From positions 4,557,872 through 4,621,871 of the forward strand of contig NC_037601.1 of NCBI RefSeq assembly GCF_003073045.1: a stretch of DNA of 64,000 nt, given 5' to 3'. The translations under genes and the position numbers were made by a program. Each line of letters opens with the position of its first letter. Position 1 is the first letter of the stretch. Below the pieces are notes generated by a model. It saw only the letters and a list, made by a program, of their open reading frames with translations. It made no database searches and had not been told where the DNA came from. This DNA comes from Pomacea canaliculata (lineage: Eukaryota; Mollusca; Gastropoda; Architaenioglossa; Ampullariidae). This document shows positions 12,701 to 24,100 of this stretch, in pieces.

Positions 12701-15700
12701 AGTCACAATAAACGGTTCTGTCTAGGATGATGAATGCATACCAGACAAAATTATTGGGCTGTGAGATATGAACCAACGGTACTGAAAAAAAAAAAGCTGA
12801 ATTTTATTCTTACCTTGAGGAAGTCCATGCAGAATATTCAGTGTCAAAGATCGATGACTTCATTTTGACTGTTGATAACTACAGCAAATAAACAGCCTCG
12901 TCGTGTAGCATCTTCAACTTGTTGCTGAATAGTACGATCTTCACGAATCACAACAACTGATGTCAGAATGTTCAAATTTTTTAGTCGATGCTCAATCATC
13001 TCTGCATAGTCTCTGCACAATAATGAATGTAATTTTGATGTAATATTGTACTTCAGACAGCTCACTGAAAAAAGTGGACCAGTGCGAGTTATAAGTTTAA
13101 ATCATATGTGGACATACCTCAACACCATATTCAGTACAATGATTTCACAGTCAACATGGACAGGTTTCCTTACTCCCAGGGTGTCATAGACCGGTGGTGG
13201 TGGTGGTGGATATGGGTCTCTGTATGGATCTCTGTACAGATCTATTGCATAGGGATCCCGTCTACACAAAAGAAAGAACAGTCACACCAGGCATGGATAT
13301 GTTTAAGATACACAACCTTTCAACTCTTTTACAGTTTATTTGCGCACTTACTGTTGAAACAACATATCAACTCAGGGGCTGAGCAAGAAATCTTGAACTG
13401 TAAGAACAGGGTATTTGTCAGCCAGTTGGAAACAATTAGTGAAGCATGATCACGAGGGTAGCTGGCACAGCCTCTGCTTCACACTTCCCTAACCCAGGCT
13501 GAACTACTCTTTTTCCACCCTATGGTAGGTTTTGGTCTTTAACTAACAAACAGGAAGATACCTATTTGAAGATGTGAATTTCATGATGTACCTCTGAGGT
13601 AGAAACAATTTACTTCTGCATGCATGTTTATCATAATTTTTGTCTTACTATCATGTTTATTTTATAAATTTCTTTGAATACTTGAAATCTGTACATATTT
13701 ATGTATTAAGATGAAGGTTAAGATCCAGCAGCTGTGTAGCTGAAATGGTAAAGGATGTTACTGTTTCCAATGACAATGTGGTATTGATGGTCACCACGTG
13801 GATCTCTATCTCACACCTTCTAAAGTGATGGTATCAATATTTGCTCTTCACAGCAGATTTTTTTTTTTAATATTTTCGGGCCACTGACAGGTAAAATAAA
13901 CATTAAAATGACCATACTCCAAAGCAAAACAACATTGTCTGTGGCTCTATGATATTCAAGGAAACTTTGATCCAAATTAGACAAAGTGTATGGATTTGCG
14001 TATCAACATTAAACCCCACTCCCCCACCCGACACACACTGCTTTATTTATACAATAAATGTGTCGCCTCTTTAACTGTATTTATTGCAAATAACTTTCAA
14101 CTGTTCAAAAGTCTTTAACAACCTTTATGTATACATACCTGTAAGGATCATCCCGAAATCTATCAAAGAATGGGTCAGGTGGCACTGGTCGCCTGTATGG
14201 ATCATCAAAGTATGGGTCCCTAAACAATACATACAATGAAAAAAAATCTAAAACAAATTTCTAACAAAGCAAAATGCAAGGAAATATACAACAATGCAAG
14301 CATACAGTTTACACAAAGTTAATTTTATCACAGCAGGTAAACAAGATAATGATAATGGTGACTCACCTGGGAGGTGGAGGTAAATCTCGCCCCCCAAAAA
14401 ATGGGTCAGAAAATCCACTCCCAAATGGTTCTCGATTTGGTGAACGATCTCTGTTAAACCTAAAAAGGATAACAGTGTCATATCAACTGATGACATCATA
14501 TTATAATATCCATAAAACTCTTCTCTCTACACTGCTTCTCACTTGCAGAATCTTAACTTAAAACTCAACAGCTTCCTTTTTTTAAAAAAAAAAACAAAAA
14601 AAAAAAAAAACCCAAGTAAAACCACATAACAAATTTTGTTAATGGTACGTATAATCAAAATGACCTATAATCAAAATACACAAATACATTAAAACCCTAA
14701 AATATAGGGTTTTTAAAACATCTGATCAATATTGTTCAATGCTTTACAAAACTCCACAAATGAAGCATTACAAGCATTTTAGGTTGCAGCCATATACTTT
14801 TCAACTACATAAATCCAAGTATACTGTCATCTGATGTCAACATCTTTTCTACATTCTTTTTACTGCTCTTAATCAATGCCACCAATCTGCATGTCCATAT
14901 AAGTAAGTGATTCTAGATGCACCAAAGTTTTTTGGAGTACTTTATGCTAGAGGTACGGAATGGAATCTAGAGGTCTGCCATTTTGATTTTACCGCACTCC
15001 AGGTAACGCTGTATCGGTACTAAAAATACATGTTAACAATACTTATTTACCAATGATGTTATGGTAAGTCTATGCAATGATGTTATATCACTTTATAAAA
15101 CAGTTCTTAAATTTAAATTTATTTTGGCCCATGGATTCTACCTTGCACCATTACATTAGGAGTGAGTTAATATAATACACATTTTAAAAGATTAATAAAA
15201 AAAATAAAAAATGCGGTCCCCCACCCCACCAAAAAAAACAAACAAACAAAACAACAACAGGTTTTATAGATTAGAAAACACACCATACCTATTATCCCCT
15301 ACTGTAGATGGACCATCATTTCCTGCAGTACTTTTATTCCGCTTTTCTGCTGCCATATTGCACTCTACACAGGAAGAAGAACAATAATAGCATTTATATA
15401 GTGCACTTCAAGCATTTGGCAGCAAACTCAATGTGTTTTGACATAAACAATCAGCTAACAATATCTATGCAGGTTTTATAGCATGTTTTCACTATAGTTA
15501 GGCTATAGGTTATATACAACAGAAATTAAACAAAAGAATACAGAAATTAAACAAGCAAAACACACAGCCTTAAAAGGAGCAGGATCTTTCAATGATAAGA
15601 GAAGGCGAAGAAAGATTTGTCTAAAACTTAATTTGAGGCTTTAGGGCAACACAGCTGAGAACAGAATACAATCCTGGCATTGAGAAAATGAATGCAACAG

Positions 15701-18567
15701 TCTAGAATTACACCTGGAGCAAGAATTAGAATGACAAAACACACTTATCATCAGATGACATTGCTCAGATGCATATATTTAAAATCTAATCTGCAGGAGA
15801 AGCAACAAGAAAATACATGGTTCGTAAATGGAAAAACTGCGTAGTCCACAGTGCCCAAAAAAGTTGAAATTTTCAGTGAAGTAGACACAAGCAAACCTGT
15901 AATGTTAAAAACTTCAAGCAAGATGGCAAAACAAAGAACAATATAAAGAGACCATTAGTGGATGAAGATGTTTGTAGAAACAAACGTAGCACAGGCACTG
16001 AAGAACAATCCAGAGGCATAAATAAACAAAAACAACTCAGTAGTCCATGAAATATCATTGCCATAAGATATGATTAGGCATCAAAATGGATATCACTTCT
16101 CACCACTGAGTCTAATCTAAGTGTATGTGTTACACATCTTTGCAAGAACAAATGGCTCCAAAGCAAGCAACCAATCAACCAAATGTGTGTGTGTGTGTGG
16201 TGGCTGTGGACAACGAAATTGAGCAAATGACAAAATCACAAGAGCAGCGGGGATGCCGATGGGGGGTGGCAAGTTGAGAGATGGGGCAAGGGAGAGGGTG
16301 AGCGATAGTGGGAAAGTGAGGGTGCCAGGGAGTAAATCACTAGCAATGCCATAATTGTTATCTCATTCTTCACTTGAAATGTGTCTTGTAGCTCAACATA
16401 AGCTCTTATCAAGAGTACACTAGTTTCATTATTTCACTCAGCAGATGCCATGCATGAGTATGCTTTACACAAATGACATGATAAATCGAAAGTTGACAAT
16501 AAAGCCACAGCTAGAGAAGTTAGTGACACAACACTACCCAGATGACACTGAGTATTCTGACTAGTTATTCAAAATAAATGAAATAAAGCAATTTGCAGTG
16601 ACAATGACAGTATTATAACAAGAAAATACAATCTACTCCACTACTTTTCCTTCACTATCAGTATCCATCAGAAGAAAAAAAAGATCTCTTGCAATGCATA
16701 GAATTTTATCGAACTACTGGAACAGATTATGAAGTTCCTAAAAGTAACCTTATTTTCCAATATTTTACACAGTATCATTAAGTTATAAATCTACAAGAAA
16801 GAAACTCACTCTATAGCACATCTCAAATGCATATTCTGACTGAGCTTCAAAATCTTTTCTTTTTTTCATTTAATTATAGGATTCTGCTGACAGGCAGGGG
16901 ATTTTTTTAAAGAGAGATTTATCAGAATAAATATTTTTCCAATATCAGGAAAAAAGTGCATCTTTTATAGGCACAATCTCTACACTTCTACAGCAGCAGC
17001 AGCAGCAGCAACAAAGCTCCCTAATATTATTAGTAATAGGTAGCTATGTTCAGTCATGCAAAGTGCTTTAAACAAATCTGAAACTTGATTGAAGAATGGC
17101 ATTTTACTGAAATAAAAGACTTAATTTAAATTAATAATTGTTCAGATGTTTATAAATGCTATTTTGGTCATCTAAAGTTCCTCAGAAATTGCAAACTTCA
17201 GATATCACGAAGTAGGGAAAAATTCTATTAAATTCAACTTGTTCTAGCTTGAACATACACATAACTAGTTACAGGAAAATAATGCTTTCCACCCACGATG
17301 AACAGTTATGTTCAGTTAATAACAGCTGTACAGAACTTGTTTGCCAGCATGAATAATGCAGCTTGAAGAATTGGAATAATTTAAATATAAGGTATTGTAC
17401 AAATATGTTTCATGTCATTTCTGACAACAGACTGAAAACTACCAACATTGTGACAGTAGAAGTTGTGAAACTGCAGCACATACTGTTGCTACCGGAAAGA
17501 GGGTTTTGAAGTGGGAATGTTACTAAGTAGGCAGGTCTGCTGGTACAGCACAGCTTTTTTTTAAAACAAAAATATCATAATAAATGTCTACTTACTTATC
17601 TTTTTACCATGGAATAATGTTCCATTTACAGATGCCACAGCAGCTCGGCCCTCCTCTTCCCGTGCAAACTGAACAAACCCATAGCCATTGTGATGCACAA
17701 GTGTGTCTGAAATAACAAACATTTATTAACAAATGCTCAAAACATATGATGCATTAAAATGCACCTGCATATTTTCCACTACACGGAGATGATTTCATCG
17801 AATCACAGCGGCAACTAAGCTGCAGTGACACAGGTTAACTTCTTAGCGATAACAAGAGAACACCAAAACGTCAAATGATTCTGGGGACATAAATGACAAT
17901 AAACCTGGTGCTTAGAGGCAGTCAGAGAAGTATTTTGATTTAGTAAAACTGCATATAAATAAAGCAGAAAGCTTAGAAGCTGAATGTTTACCATTTTATT
18001 GCTAACTGCCTGAAGATATTTTATAAAAAAATGCATGCAAGGTGCCATCATTTTGCTCAGATCTCATTGTTGAACAGCACTCTTATCTTCAGCAGTTGGT
18101 AACCATACACTAATAATGTTACTGTTAATATTGAGCCTATAAAAATCTATAAAAATTAAAATTCTGACCATATAAGTAATAATGTTGATTGGTCCCTACT
18201 TTTCACCAATTCCTTGGGTCAATTTTTGTACAAATCAATACAAACCTAAGATTCGGCCATGTTTTTCAAAAAGCTTGGTCAGTTCACCAGTAGTTGTAAT
18301 ATCAGAAGCCAAATTTGCAACAAAAACCCGTGCATTCACGTATTTTGGGTCTTTGCTCATCACTGGCCTTGTGGGCGAGCTCGATCGGCTTCCATCTTTT
18401 GAAGTTCTTCGACCTCGTGATGATCTTGATCTGGATGTTGACCGTGACCGCGAGCGTGAATTAGAGCGGTTGTTCCTCAGCCATGGTCTATCATGACTTT
18501 TATGACTCCCACTTTTTCCTGAATCTGCACTTCTGCTTCTTGACCGTCTAAGACCTCTGGAGGTCAT
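9710..18567 (-). CDS. NCOA5: Nuclear receptor coactivator 5-like protein with N-terminal RS/RRM region
   Basis: Exons in transcript order are 18246-18609 (ATG at 18565-18567), 17596-17706, 15289-15364, 14367-14459, 14139-14219, 13118-13261, 12814-13012, 11933-12210, 11313 to about 11567, and 9710-10086 (TAA). The protein starts with an Arg/Ser-rich stretch. An RRM follows (RVFVANLASDITT; then GYGFVQFAREEEG), then Arg-Asp-Pro-Tyr repeats, then the anticodon-binding-like domain of NCOA5 (DYAEMIEHRL to FAVVINSQNE and TLNILHGLPQEHRNMP). After this come LLADNRQLT, a polyglutamine tract, ELQSKILSLMNG, INFDNPTVQKALENLIQSGP and a C-terminal HRPY. The last four blocks are diagnostic of NCOA5, which modulates nuclear-receptor transcription in the nucleus. 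Two places (near 12,860 and 12,060-12,130) need one extra base each to keep the conserved frame. The acceptor of the polyglutamine exon is uncertain. Confidence 0.88.
10215..10512 (+). repeat. Dispersed repeat with hairpin and (ATT)n tail, copy 1
   Basis: About 290 bases match 19,393-19,680 over most of their length (shared blocks include ACACCCTTCCTTTTGCAATA and CTTTCCTGTCCCTCGTATG, the first block with TTTCCTG here). It ends with the self-complementary CTAAGGACATAGTCCTTAG and a short ATT tail. The layout resembles the 3' end of a CR1/L2-type LINE or of a SINE that borrowed such a tail. It lies in the last intron of the NCOA5-like gene. Confidence 0.65.
11345..11535 (-). repeat. Polyglutamine-coding repeat in NCOA5-like gene
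   Basis: The minus strand encodes interrupted Q runs broken by M-S, I-S, L and H (for example SQQQLQQQQQMSQQQ). It uses both CAA and CAG codons, so this is a slowly evolving Q-rich region rather than a pure CAG microsatellite. It sits between the NLLADN helix and the ELQSKILSL motif. Confidence 0.85.
15386..15500 (+). repeat. SINE-like repeat, second member of the (AAT)n-TTTATATAG family
   Basis: It starts AATAATAGCATTTATATAGT and then diverges. It is related to the start of the repeat at 5,353 and lies just upstream of an NCOA5 exon, in the intron. The boundaries are approximate. Confidence 0.35.
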
Positions 18568-18984
18568 GTCAATGGGACTTTTTCCTCGCTTATTGTAAAC
18601 TTTAAAAAGCTGAAATAAAAATTTGTAACCTTCAAAGCTCTCCTCCACAATGCACGAGTACTTTGGAGGGAATGAAAAAGTGTACATATCTATATTAACA
18701 CACATAAGTTTGCAGCCACACCATCATGGCTGGACAGTGTCAAGAGCATTGGAAACCAACAGTTAAATGATACTTGTACTGTTCAATTATTCTGTATATC
18801 TTGCCAAATTAAACCAGTATCATCATATAGTTAAGTGAAGGTAAACGTTTCTTAACCTTAAGTCTATTTAAGCAAAGAGTGGTTTATGATGCTTAAAGAA
18901 CAGTTGATGGAAGTCCTGCTTTTTCCTTCTGCCCCCACCACTTTTCCTGATAGATCAGGTATCCATTCATCGCTGAGTGGATAG

Positions 18985-19257
18985 AAAAAAAAAAGTTTAG
19001 GTCCCATGGTCTTATGACTGTAAGGGAGTGAGGTGCTGGAGTCTTCATGTATCAAGACCAGCTTTTGAGAGGGCAGTGCCATTTCCTCTCCTTCACTGCT
19101 GTATCTTCCCCAACCCTTTTCAGCCAGGGAGGGACCCCAGTCAATAGATGGGATGACTCGTGGAAAGTGACTGCCTCACACGAGTATCAAGCCAGCCAGT
19201 ACCTTTGGCTTTAAATGCCATTGCTCTAACTACTAGGCTATCTGCTTCCCTGAGAAG
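18985..19257 (-). repeat. tRNA-derived SINE
   Basis: The minus strand begins with GATAGCCTAGTAGTTAGAGC, which is a pol III box A. A degenerate box B-like segment follows (GGCTTGATACTC), then a unique body of about 200 bases, and the copy ends in an A/T-rich tail near 18,985. Part of a related copy is seen at about 39,990-40,145. It lies in the first long intron of the NCOA5-like gene. Confidence 0.65.
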
Positions 19258-19392
19258 ACTTATCAGTCGCAGACCCAAGAACCCATCAGACTATATCTGC
19301 CACTTCCTGCTTCAAAGTCAAGCATACTAACCACAAAGGCAACAAAAATCACATTTACTCTCATCACTAACAGATACACGTGCAGTAATCAG

Positions 19393-19680
19393 CATAAACA
19401 TTACTCCTAACAACCTTTGCCATAATGCTAGTCCTTTTTCACACCCTTCCTTTTGCAATATCATGTTACTCTCACCTCTTGTTATTTGGTTTCTCTTTGT
19501 GTTTTCTGCATTTTATTTTATTCTTTGTTTAGTATGGTTGTTTATTCTTTTATAGATCATATGTTATTTGCTTTCCTGTCCCTCGTATGCTGTCAATGTT
19601 TCATTCTTGTTCTTAAGCTCTAAGAGCATACTCCTTAGGAGTGCGGATATGCACCTTACAAATTTTGCATTATTATTAAT
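19393..19680 (+). repeat. Dispersed repeat with (ATT)n tail, copy 2
   Basis: Direct-orientation match to 10,215-10,512, including CATTACTCCTAACAACCTTT near the start and an ACAAATTTTGCAT-ATTATT end. The hairpin near the 3' end is partly kept (CTAAGAGCATACTCCTTAG). Both copies sit in introns of the same gene. Confidence 0.65.
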
Positions 19681-19904
19681 TCGTCTAACTTTCAAATTTG
19701 ATTGTCTTTACACTTTAGTTATAATATTTTGTCATAAATGTAACAGAATCACACTTTATTAAAGTTTGCTACCCTTTTAAAAAACCCAGCTGATGCAGAT
19801 TAATGTTGATATTGATAACAAGACTTATGTTAAATTATCTGGGCAACAAGATCAGGACAATATATCGACAACAGTTATAATATGTAGTTTTATGTTTCAT
19901 TAAG

Positions 19905-20110
19905 ACTGTACACCTATGTGCCACTTAGGGCTGTCACACTCTGACAGCTGCCCATGTAAGATGGGTCTACAGACCCCTGAACATGTCCTGCAGCCCTGTC
20001 CACTACACAGATACGGACAGAGCTGTGACCTCAGGAAGCCACTGAGCCTCTGACGTACCAAAGCATACATAACAGAAACACCTCACTTCATAATCATATT
20101 AAAAAACCTA
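19905..20110 (+). mobile_element. LINE C-terminal fragment with zinc-knuckle-like motif
   Basis: The plus strand reads SDSCPCKMGLQTPEHVLQPC followed by PLHRYG. The pattern Cys-x-Cys ... TPEHxLQxCP is typical of the region after the reverse transcriptase in arthropod and mollusc LINEs. Only about 60 codons remain. Confidence 0.6.
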
Positions 20111-20673
20111 GAAGACTGAAATGCATGCTCTCAGGAAAACAAAAGCGAGAAAGAATTAAGATATTCACACAACTGGTGTTACATGTAGCAGCACTTATTC
20201 CTGAATATTTATTTGTTTTTTGGTCCCTATTTTAGCCTCAAAGACTGTGGATGAGACAAATCTGCAATGGTTCTACAAGAAATGCAGAGTATTACAATAA
20301 AGAAAATTATTTTACTCATCTTGGATTCAAATAATGGATTTTTTTTTTTCAAACTGCTTTCTCGATAAACAAGTCATTCATTGTGTACAAGAAACGTTTA
20401 AATTTTTGTGTTTTACAGTTTGCGTTCGATCCTGTTGAGTTTCAGTTTCATTTCCTTGATTAAAATTCTCCTATTCAGTAAAACAACATGTGAAACTAAA
20501 TTTTTCCGTACAATGAATACATGAAGTAAAAATAGAAAGATGGGGAGGGGATGGTGTGGGGAAAAAAATCGAGAAACTTCAACTATTAAGTGCCCTCATA
20601 TCGAATTCCAAACAAATAACGAAGTAAACAAAAATTATATATGTAATGAAAAAATGAGGACCTACTCAGCTAC

Positions 20674-20870
20674 CTGAATCTGAAACCAGAGTGAGCTTCG
20701 CTCGATCAATACTACAAGTCTAAGCAGAAGCTTTTTGCACAAGTTTATGTCTTCAAACTTGATATTACTCGAAGAAAGCAATTCTGGCTTATCCGTGGTC
20801 ACGCTACACGTATCGGTGAGCCTATCAATGAGAACGAAGTTCTTCCGCCATTTTGACTATCTCATACTTT
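20674..20870 (-). other. NCOA5: Probable 5' non-coding exon and start region of the NCOA5-like gene
   Basis: A good donor (GATTCAG|GTAGCTGAG at 20,674) would splice to the acceptor before 18,609. The exon contains a short upstream reading frame, ATG at 20,852-20,850 on the minus strand followed by GCG GAA GAA CTT CGT TCT CAT TGA (8 codons). Another frame is open from this exon into the ATG at 18,567 but has no ATG of its own. The 5' end is approximate. Confidence 0.5.
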
Positions 20871-21146
20871 GCGACAAAATATACCGACAAAATATGCCTT
20901 AACAAATAATTGCATATATAAATAATATCTGTGTAAGAGTCTATAAAATATTCAATAGTATGCATTTTGTTCACGTGAACTTTGAGCTGGATGAAACTTT
21001 AAAAGGCTCACAAAAAATCGCTTTTGTTACTTACGTAGGATAGTTTCTTTGACTTCCGGCAAAATCATCAACTAATACAAAACTACGAACCTTCATTCAT
21101 GCTTGTCTTGTGGTAGTTTTGTATCTTTCGATACAATTGTTTAACG
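20871..21146. promoter_or_regulatory. Divergent promoter between NCOA5-like gene and CNEP1R1
   Basis: The two genes point away from each other, with about 0.3 kb between the first AUGs. Both starts carry the same word, ATGGCGG (minus strand near 20,845-20,852; plus strand 21,147-21,153), which resembles the YY1 site found at the start of many housekeeping transcripts. No TATA box is obvious. The regulatory role is inferred from layout. Confidence 0.45.
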
Positions 21147-24100
21147 ATGGCGGAGCAAACAGAAGGTGAAAACGCAAGTTGATATTCATTTTACGTGGGA
21201 AGATTTAAAACAAAATTGAATAAGTGTATTTTAGAAGAACTAGATGTATTTCAAACAAGCCAAAGAACAGTAGCGAAAATGAGAACGAACATTTGCGTTG
21301 CTTTCCTGGCGATAGCAGTGTTGTGCACGATCGGCCCGCTCCAATGAAGATCAATAATAACAATGACTATTTATGTAACACTTTTCCAAAAGATATGTTC
21401 AGAGCGTTTCCCATAGAGGAAAAACAACAATACTGACATAATCCTGTATAAATGTTCAGTCTCCACTATCGCGCTTGCTCGTGCACACACACGCACACAG
21501 CCACAAAATAAACTCATTACCCAGCACAAGGTCTTGATACGGATGAAGTCACTGATTTTGAAAAAAAGGAAGGCTTAAACTATCGATTTGCACTACCAAA
21601 ATGTATTGAATTCTGTAAAGTTTCAATAAACAGTTTTAAAGCTGCTAAATTTATTTGTTACATCTGCAGACAATTTTTTTACCTATTGGGAGCTGAAACG
21701 TGACATACACGTAAAGTTTGAAACGCCTTGAAAGAACATTTAGCATGAAGTGAATTTTTAAAGTTCAAATTGAATTAAAAAATGCAAATATATAAGCACA
21801 CTTGTACGAGGGCATGCATGCATATCCTCCACTCACCACACTTAACCTCATTGCAGAAACAGATAGCATATGTTTGCTAAAATTCTAGGAAGTAGATACT
21901 GGTTTACTTCAACACATGTACACACTCTCATTTTCTCTCTACGTATGTGATTGATGTACAATATGTAGAGACTCTCAAGTAGTGATCTTGAGGGCTTCAT
22001 AGGATGCCATAACCCTCTCTCACATTTGCCGAGCATTTTTAAACAATTGTCCAGATATATATATATTGAGCAATACATCTCCAATTTAGAAACCCCCATG
22101 CAATCCTTTTTTATGCTTGATTTATTTTTAACTTTATCATTCAATCACACCTTTTAAATGAGAATTTTGATATTTGATATTGTGCTGGGAGTCCATATTA
22201 ATAATAATAGCAAGCAGTTTTATAGAATTTCCACCTAGTCTGAATGCACAAAACAAGCATGATGCTTACACCCCAACAAACATGCAAGCAATTATTGGTG
22301 TATATATATAAAATCTCTCACACATGCAGCCATATAGCATGAACAATGACAGCCATACATTGCATAACAAGCAAATGTAGCACTATTAAAGAAAAGAATA
22401 TGTTGTCTATTACACATCTTATATAGGACATTTAGTTCTTATATGTTATTCTTATAGAATCAGATACAAAATACAATAAAAACCAATGACACTCTGTGTA
22501 TAAGGGTTGGAAACCATATCAGCTTTTTGTACAATTATTTGTAGTTATTGAATAATGCAGTCAAAAATTGTTTCCCTTCTTTTAATACTTGTTTATAATA
22601 TTAATATCTAGTTATGTGCTTATGAAACTAATGATTTTGTATATGTTTCAAGATTCTTACACATGTATAATTATATTTACTCCCTTACACATACCTGCCC
22701 TCTCAAACCACACACACACATATATATATATGAAATAATCACTGATATGATGCAGCTGTACAATTCAATTTGACTCTCACAAAGTTAATTTAGTTGTTTG
22801 ATGCCCAAGCGCTCTTGCAAACGGTGTCCGGTCACTTAATCCCCAGACACTTCATCCCCGACACTTCATCCCCGACACTTCATCCCCGAGACATTTAATC
22901 CCCAGACACTTCATCCCAGACACTTCATCCCCGACACTTCATCCCCGACACTTCATCCCCGAGACACTTCATCCCCGAGACATTTAATCCCCGACACTTC
23001 CTCTTCAGGACAAATCAAGAGCAACCTATAATAGATTGTTGGGTGCAGTTAGAGAGCTAGTGCCTAATGCAGCTCCAGAGACAATAGTAACAGACTTTGA
23101 GAAAGCTGCGATGACCGCTTTTAGAGAGAAGTTTCAGTCATGTAAAGTAACGGGCTGTTACTTTCACTTAAGTCAAGCGGTATTACGCAAAGTCTCTGAA
23201 CTGGGGATGAGAAGTGACTATGACGAAGACGACGAGTTACGTGGAATGGTCAGATGTCTCCCAGCACTGGCCTATGTACGTGAGGAAGACATCGTCGATT
23301 CCTTCGAATTCCTTGATGGTCTACGTAAGGATTGTCAGCTACACAAGGCGTCTGTTCTACAATCATGCGCCGGCACAGAGAAACGTCCAAAGAAGAAATA
23401 CGCTGAGTTAGCCAGGAGAATTAGCAACATTGTTGAGAGATATGAGTCAATGGATCGTCTTCTGTACCTCGATCATTAGCTTACCTTTCATATTGATTAA
23501 CAGCAATTACCTCGCGAACACTCAAGAACAATTTTCATATCATATTGTTGAAGAACATTACATTTACTTGCTTATATGAATTTTAACTAATGTTGTAGAT
23601 GTTCAAATGACGTTGAAGTTAATAGCATGATTTGAATTTGAATTATTTGAATTTCAATTAAGTATGATTAATTAATAAATTTCAATAAAATTTTTCGCTG
23701 ACTTCATAATTTTTATAGTTAAGAATTTAGTTTAGGGATGAAGTGTCTGGGGATGAAGTGCTTAGGGATTAAATGTCTCGGGGATGAAGTGTCGGGGATG
23801 AAGTGTCGGGGATGAAGTGTCTGGGGATTAAGTGACTGGGAACCCTTGCAAACACATTATTAAAGACAAAGTCCCTGAATTCAAACACTAATTATAGTTG
23901 GAGACTGTAAAGTGTGTATGTTACTCTGGTTGAATACTATTCTGGTTGAGTTATTTCTCTGCAGACCTTAAGGCATTTGAGCGACGGCTGACAGAAGTAA
24001 TTGATAAGCTACAGCCAGCTGCTAGAGGATGGAGACGTAAATCTCTTCTTTTTTCTGGGGTTTTAATTTTGCTTATAGAATTGCTTATATATCATGTCTT

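Noticed and set aside
16990..17010. (CAG)n run as a possible polyglutamine or disease-type repeat
   Set aside because: Only about seven units, inside an intron of the NCOA5-like gene, not coding.
18182..18496. Plus-strand frame of 104 codons rich in D and R
   Set aside because: It is the reverse complement of the RS-rich NCOA5 exon; the charged repeats are mirrored codons.
22844..23003. Tandem short repeats that at first glance resemble a CRISPR array
   Set aside because: The units have no unique spacers, are mirrored at the other end and are flanked by a target duplication, so they are transposon ends in a eukaryotic genome.
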